Positions 61,767-64,000 of a stretch of 64,000 nt of DNA are shown here, in pieces. The stretch comes from Variovorax sp. RA8 (GTDB lineage Bacteria > Pseudomonadota > Gammaproteobacteria > Burkholderiales > Burkholderiaceae_C), in NCBI RefSeq assembly GCF_901827175.1, contig NZ_LR594662.1, forward strand, positions 2,356,001-2,420,000. The letters run 5' to 3'. The position numbers and the translations under genes were made by a program. Each line of letters begins with the position of its first letter. Positions within the stretch are counted from its first letter, which is position 1. The notes under the pieces are model-generated. The model saw nothing but the letters and a program-made list of their open reading frames with translations. It made no database searches and had not been told where the DNA came from.

Positions 61767-61983
61767 TTAGTGGAGCCTTAACTCGCAATGCAGGTTCGAT
61801 AAATTGTAGGTTCAGTCGATCAGGCGCAACATCCGGTCATCTCACTTGGTCGGTGCCGGTCCGCATGCAGCAGGCCTTATCGGACAAGTGCAACTGGAGC
61901 AAGACATTGGACCAGGCCATCGCCATGAAGCAGGCGCAATCGGCGATCGGGGCGCAGCGAGCACAGCGAAGGTGGGGGCGGAC

Positions 61984-62847
61984 ATGAGCGGCGAGCAGTT
62001 CGTGACTGGCATCGACGTGGCGCAGATCCCCTTTGCCACGGAACACCTGGCAGGCGCCCTTGAGCTTTCGCAGGAGATGTTGTGGCCCTATCGGCTCGAG
62101 GACTGGGGCTTCGCGCTCGAGCTCGGCCAGGGCTTCGTGCTCCGCAACGGCGCCGGCACGGTGATCGCGACTGCGGCCTGGTGGGCCTACGGCGAGGACC
62201 ATGCTTCAGCCGGGATGATCATCGTCGCCAAGGCTGCGCAAGGCCGTGGCCACGGTGCCAGGCTGATGGACGCGCTGCTGGCAGCGGCGCACCCGCGGAC
62301 CATCACGCTGAACTCGACGGCCGAAGGTCTGGCGCTTTATGAAAGGCGCGGCTTTGTCCGCATCGGCGTCATCCAACAGCATCAAGGCGTTCCCGACGAG
62401 CGCCACCAGGCGCCCCCGGCCAGTCTGGTCAGGCCGATGGCGCCATCGGATGTCGAGGCGGTCGCGCGTCTGGACCGTCAGGCCACGGGCTGGGCCCGGC
62501 GGCAGATGCTGGATCGGCTCATCCAGGCTGGTGACGGCCACGTGCTCGTGCGCGACGGCGAGCCGCGCGGCTTTGCCGTTTCACGCCGGTTCGGTCGCGG
62601 GCACGTCATCGGTCCCGTGGTCGCCGAAGGTGCGGCCGATGCGCGCGCCTTGATCGAAGCCGCGCTCGCGCCACTCGGCAAGGTTTTTGTCCGCATCGAC
62701 ACCGCTGCCACTTCGCAACTCGGGGACTGGCTCGAAAGCATCGGCCTGCGCCAGGTCGGTGACGCCACCACCATGGTCAAGGGGCCGCACATCCCGCCGG
62801 CGGGGCCAGCGCGCATGTTCGCGCTGGCCAACCAGTCGTTCAACTAG
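61984..62847 (+). CDS. GNAT family N-acetyltransferase (two-domain)
   Basis: This 287-residue protein has an N-terminal GNAT domain with the acetyl-CoA loop AAQGRGHGARLMDALL (residues ~80-95) and YERRGFVRIG, followed by a second, degenerate GNAT-like (Acetyltransf_18 type) domain with TGWARRQMLDRLIQAGDGHV, GEPRGFAVSRRFGRGHVIGP and a terminal MVKGPHIPPAGPARMFALAN. Such proteins often acetylate amines or amino acids and cluster with amine oxidases, as here. The ATG at 61984 follows GAAGGTGGGGGC. An in-frame N-terminal extension is not family-like. Confidence 0.9.
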   Translation: MSGEQFVTGIDVAQIPFATEHLAGALELSQEMLWPYRLEDWGFALELGQGFVLRNGAGTVIATAAWWAYGEDHASAGMIIVAKAAQGRGHGARLMDALLAAAHPRTITLNSTAEGLALYERRGFVRIGVIQQHQGVPDERHQAPPASLVRPMAPSDVEAVARLDRQATGWARRQMLDRLIQAGDGHVLVRDGEPRGFAVSRRFGRGHVIGPVVAEGAADARALIEAALAPLGKVFVRIDTAATSQLGDWLESIGLRQVGDATTMVKGPHIPPAGPARMFALANQSFN

Positions 62848-62890
62848 GAAACATCACGATGCCGCGCTCGATGACGCCGGAAAGGCCGCT

Positions 62891-64000
62891 ATGAAGCTGA
62901 CCTCGTATTGGCTGGACACCTCGGAGCCTTTCCGCAACGCCACTGCAGGACCGGTGCACGGCAGCTGCGACGTCGCGGTGATCGGCGGCGGCCTGACCGG
63001 CTGTTCGGCTGCGCTGGCGCTTGCCAGGAAGGGTGCACGCATCGTGCTCCTGGAAGCCGAGACCATCGGGCACGCCGCCTCCGGTCGCAACGGCGGCATG
63101 TGCAACAACGGCTTTGCCCAGGACTACGGCACGATGTCGGCCAAACTCGGCAAGGAAGTCGCCGACCGGCTCTATCGGGCATTCGACGCCGGAGTCAATA
63201 CGGTCGAGCGCCTGGTGGCGGAAGAGAAGATCGACTGCAGCTTCGCGCGCGTTGGCAAGATCAAGCTCGCGGCCAAGCCCGAGCACTACGACAAGCTGGC
63301 GCGCAGTCAGGAACTGCTGGCGGCCAACGTCGACCCCGACACGGAGATGGTCAGTCGCGCCGACATTGCCGGCGAGGTGGGGTCGGACCGCTTCCACGGC
63401 GGGCTGATTTACCGCAAAGGCGCCGGCATGCATGTCGGGCGCTTCGTCCGCGGCTTGGCGGAGGCGGCAGCGCGGCGTGGCGCGGAGATCCACGAGCAGG
63501 CGCCGATGACGGGCCTGCGACCCGCGCCCGGCGGAGGCCACCAGATCGAGACACCGACGGGCCGCCTCTACGCCAAGCAGGTTCTGCTGGCGAGCGGAAC
63601 CTCGCAGACGGGGCCGCTCGGCTGGATTCGACGTCGCATCGTGCCGGTCGGCGCGTTCCTGATCGTCACCGAGCCCCTGCCGATAGAGATGCTCGATCGG
63701 CTGTTGCCGCGGCGCCGGATGGCGGTCGATACCAAGAATCTCGTCAACTACTTCCGAACGACGCCCGACAACCGGCTGCTGTTCGGTGGACGCGCCCGCT
63801 TCGCCGTCTCCAACCCGAGCTCCGACGAGAAGAGTGGCGCGATCCTGCAGGCGGCATTGCACGACGTCTTTCCCGACCTTCGCCACGCACGCATCGACTA
63901 TTGCTGGGGCGGCATGGTCGACATGACGCGTGACCGCCTGCCACGCGCCGGCGAGCGCAACGGCATCTATTACTCGATGGGCTACAGCGGCCACGGCACC
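62891..64000 (+). CDS. FAD-dependent amine/amino-acid oxidoreductase (partial, 3' end outside window)
   Basis: The first ~370 residues of a DAO-family flavoprotein resembling gamma-glutamylputrescine oxidase (PuuB/OrdL). FAD is held by CDVAVIGGGLTGCSAALALA, LLEAETIGHAASGRNGG and later GGRARFAVSNPSS..., and the C-terminal flavin motif begins at RLPRAGERNGIYYSMGYSGHG before the window ends. It starts 43 bp after the GNAT gene at the ATG at 62891 (GGAAAGG upstream). Probable role: oxidative deamination of an N-acylated or free amine, fitting the neighbouring acetyltransferase. Confidence 0.93.
   Translation, partial: MKLTSYWLDTSEPFRNATAGPVHGSCDVAVIGGGLTGCSAALALARKGARIVLLEAETIGHAASGRNGGMCNNGFAQDYGTMSAKLGKEVADRLYRAFDAGVNTVERLVAEEKIDCSFARVGKIKLAAKPEHYDKLARSQELLAANVDPDTEMVSRADIAGEVGSDRFHGGLIYRKGAGMHVGRFVRGLAEAAARRGAEIHEQAPMTGLRPAPGGGHQIETPTGRLYAKQVLLASGTSQTGPLGWIRRRIVPVGAFLIVTEPLPIEMLDRLLPRRRMAVDTKNLVNYFRTTPDNRLLFGGRARFAVSNPSSDEKSGAILQAALHDVFPDLRHARIDYCWGGMVDMTRDRLPRAGERNGIYYSMGYSGHGT

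Overview
The window is GC-rich DNA with dense coding on both strands and the gene style of a soil or environmental betaproteobacterium of the order Burkholderiales. Comamonadaceae (Variovorax-like) or Alcaligenaceae are the best guesses. The main pointers are four orphan Bug/TctC-type periplasmic receptors, a fused indolepyruvate:ferredoxin oxidoreductase, BKACE and NIPSNAP proteins, many GntR/LysR/TetR regulators next to small catabolic operons, and a DctA and a TRAP dicarboxylate transporter. No rRNA, tRNA, CRISPR array, transposase or phage gene was seen. Most of the window is catabolic accessory genome.

Layout. 1-5.1 kb: end of a carotenoid-oxygenase-like gene, a DUF2141 protein, an AI-2E family permease, and a dctA-GntR pair with two palindromic sites in front of dctA. 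5.1-8.6 kb: a decayed zone with a small ORF and a broken BKACE gene, then SMP-30 lactonase, a Bug receptor and an unrecognised 237-residue protein. 8.8-13.5 kb: TetR, DUF1330 and a 1152-residue indolepyruvate oxidoreductase. 13.8-22.7 kb: a plus-strand catabolic cluster (LysR, Bug, CocE-like hydrolase, BKACE, SDR, NIPSNAP, ThuA-like, NmrA-like, MDR oxidoreductase). 22.9-24.8 kb: a small hypothetical gene and an acyl-CoA synthetase.

25.0-38.6 kb: a stress/detoxification block (YghU-type and beta-class glutathione transferases, two old-yellow-enzyme genes, two LysR regulators, an RND efflux operon). It lies between two copies of an unusual palindromic repeat. Three genes in it each carry a single in-frame stop codon: the RND pump, one old yellow enzyme and a carboxymuconolactone-decarboxylase remnant. 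38.6-39.75 kb is a small gene graveyard: a frameshifted FMN reductase, a truncated Dabb gene and a CoA-transferase scrap.

39.75-51.1 kb: two diverging operons arranged as mirror images, each headed by a closely related GntR regulator followed by a TauD/TfdA-type dioxygenase. The left arm adds a GldA-like dehydrogenase, a complete TRAP transporter and an iron alcohol dehydrogenase. The right arm adds an SDR, a DAD-like cupin dioxygenase and a Bug receptor. The 12-base sequence TTGGCATGCCAG stands in front of both dioxygenase genes in the same relative orientation. 52.1-60.6 kb: a self-contained regulon. A Bug receptor, PhyH-type oxygenase, zinc alcohol dehydrogenase and MetX-like hydrolase run rightward; two enolase-superfamily enzymes, a 2-hydroxyacid dehydrogenase and a NIPSNAP protein run leftward; a GntR/UTRA regulator lies at the right edge. 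The same 18-bp operator-like sequence stands in front of the Bug gene and between the NIPSNAP and regulator genes. 60.8-64 kb: LysR, a two-domain GNAT acetyltransferase and the start of an FAD-dependent amine/amino-acid oxidase.

The strongest candidates for undescribed biology are the 52-60.6 kb regulon, the mirror-image GntR/dioxygenase locus and the 14.9-22.7 kb BKACE/CocE cluster. In each the enzyme classes are clear but the substrate is not. Coordinates, motifs and stop codons were read directly from the sequence. Functions come from family knowledge. Pathway roles are inference.
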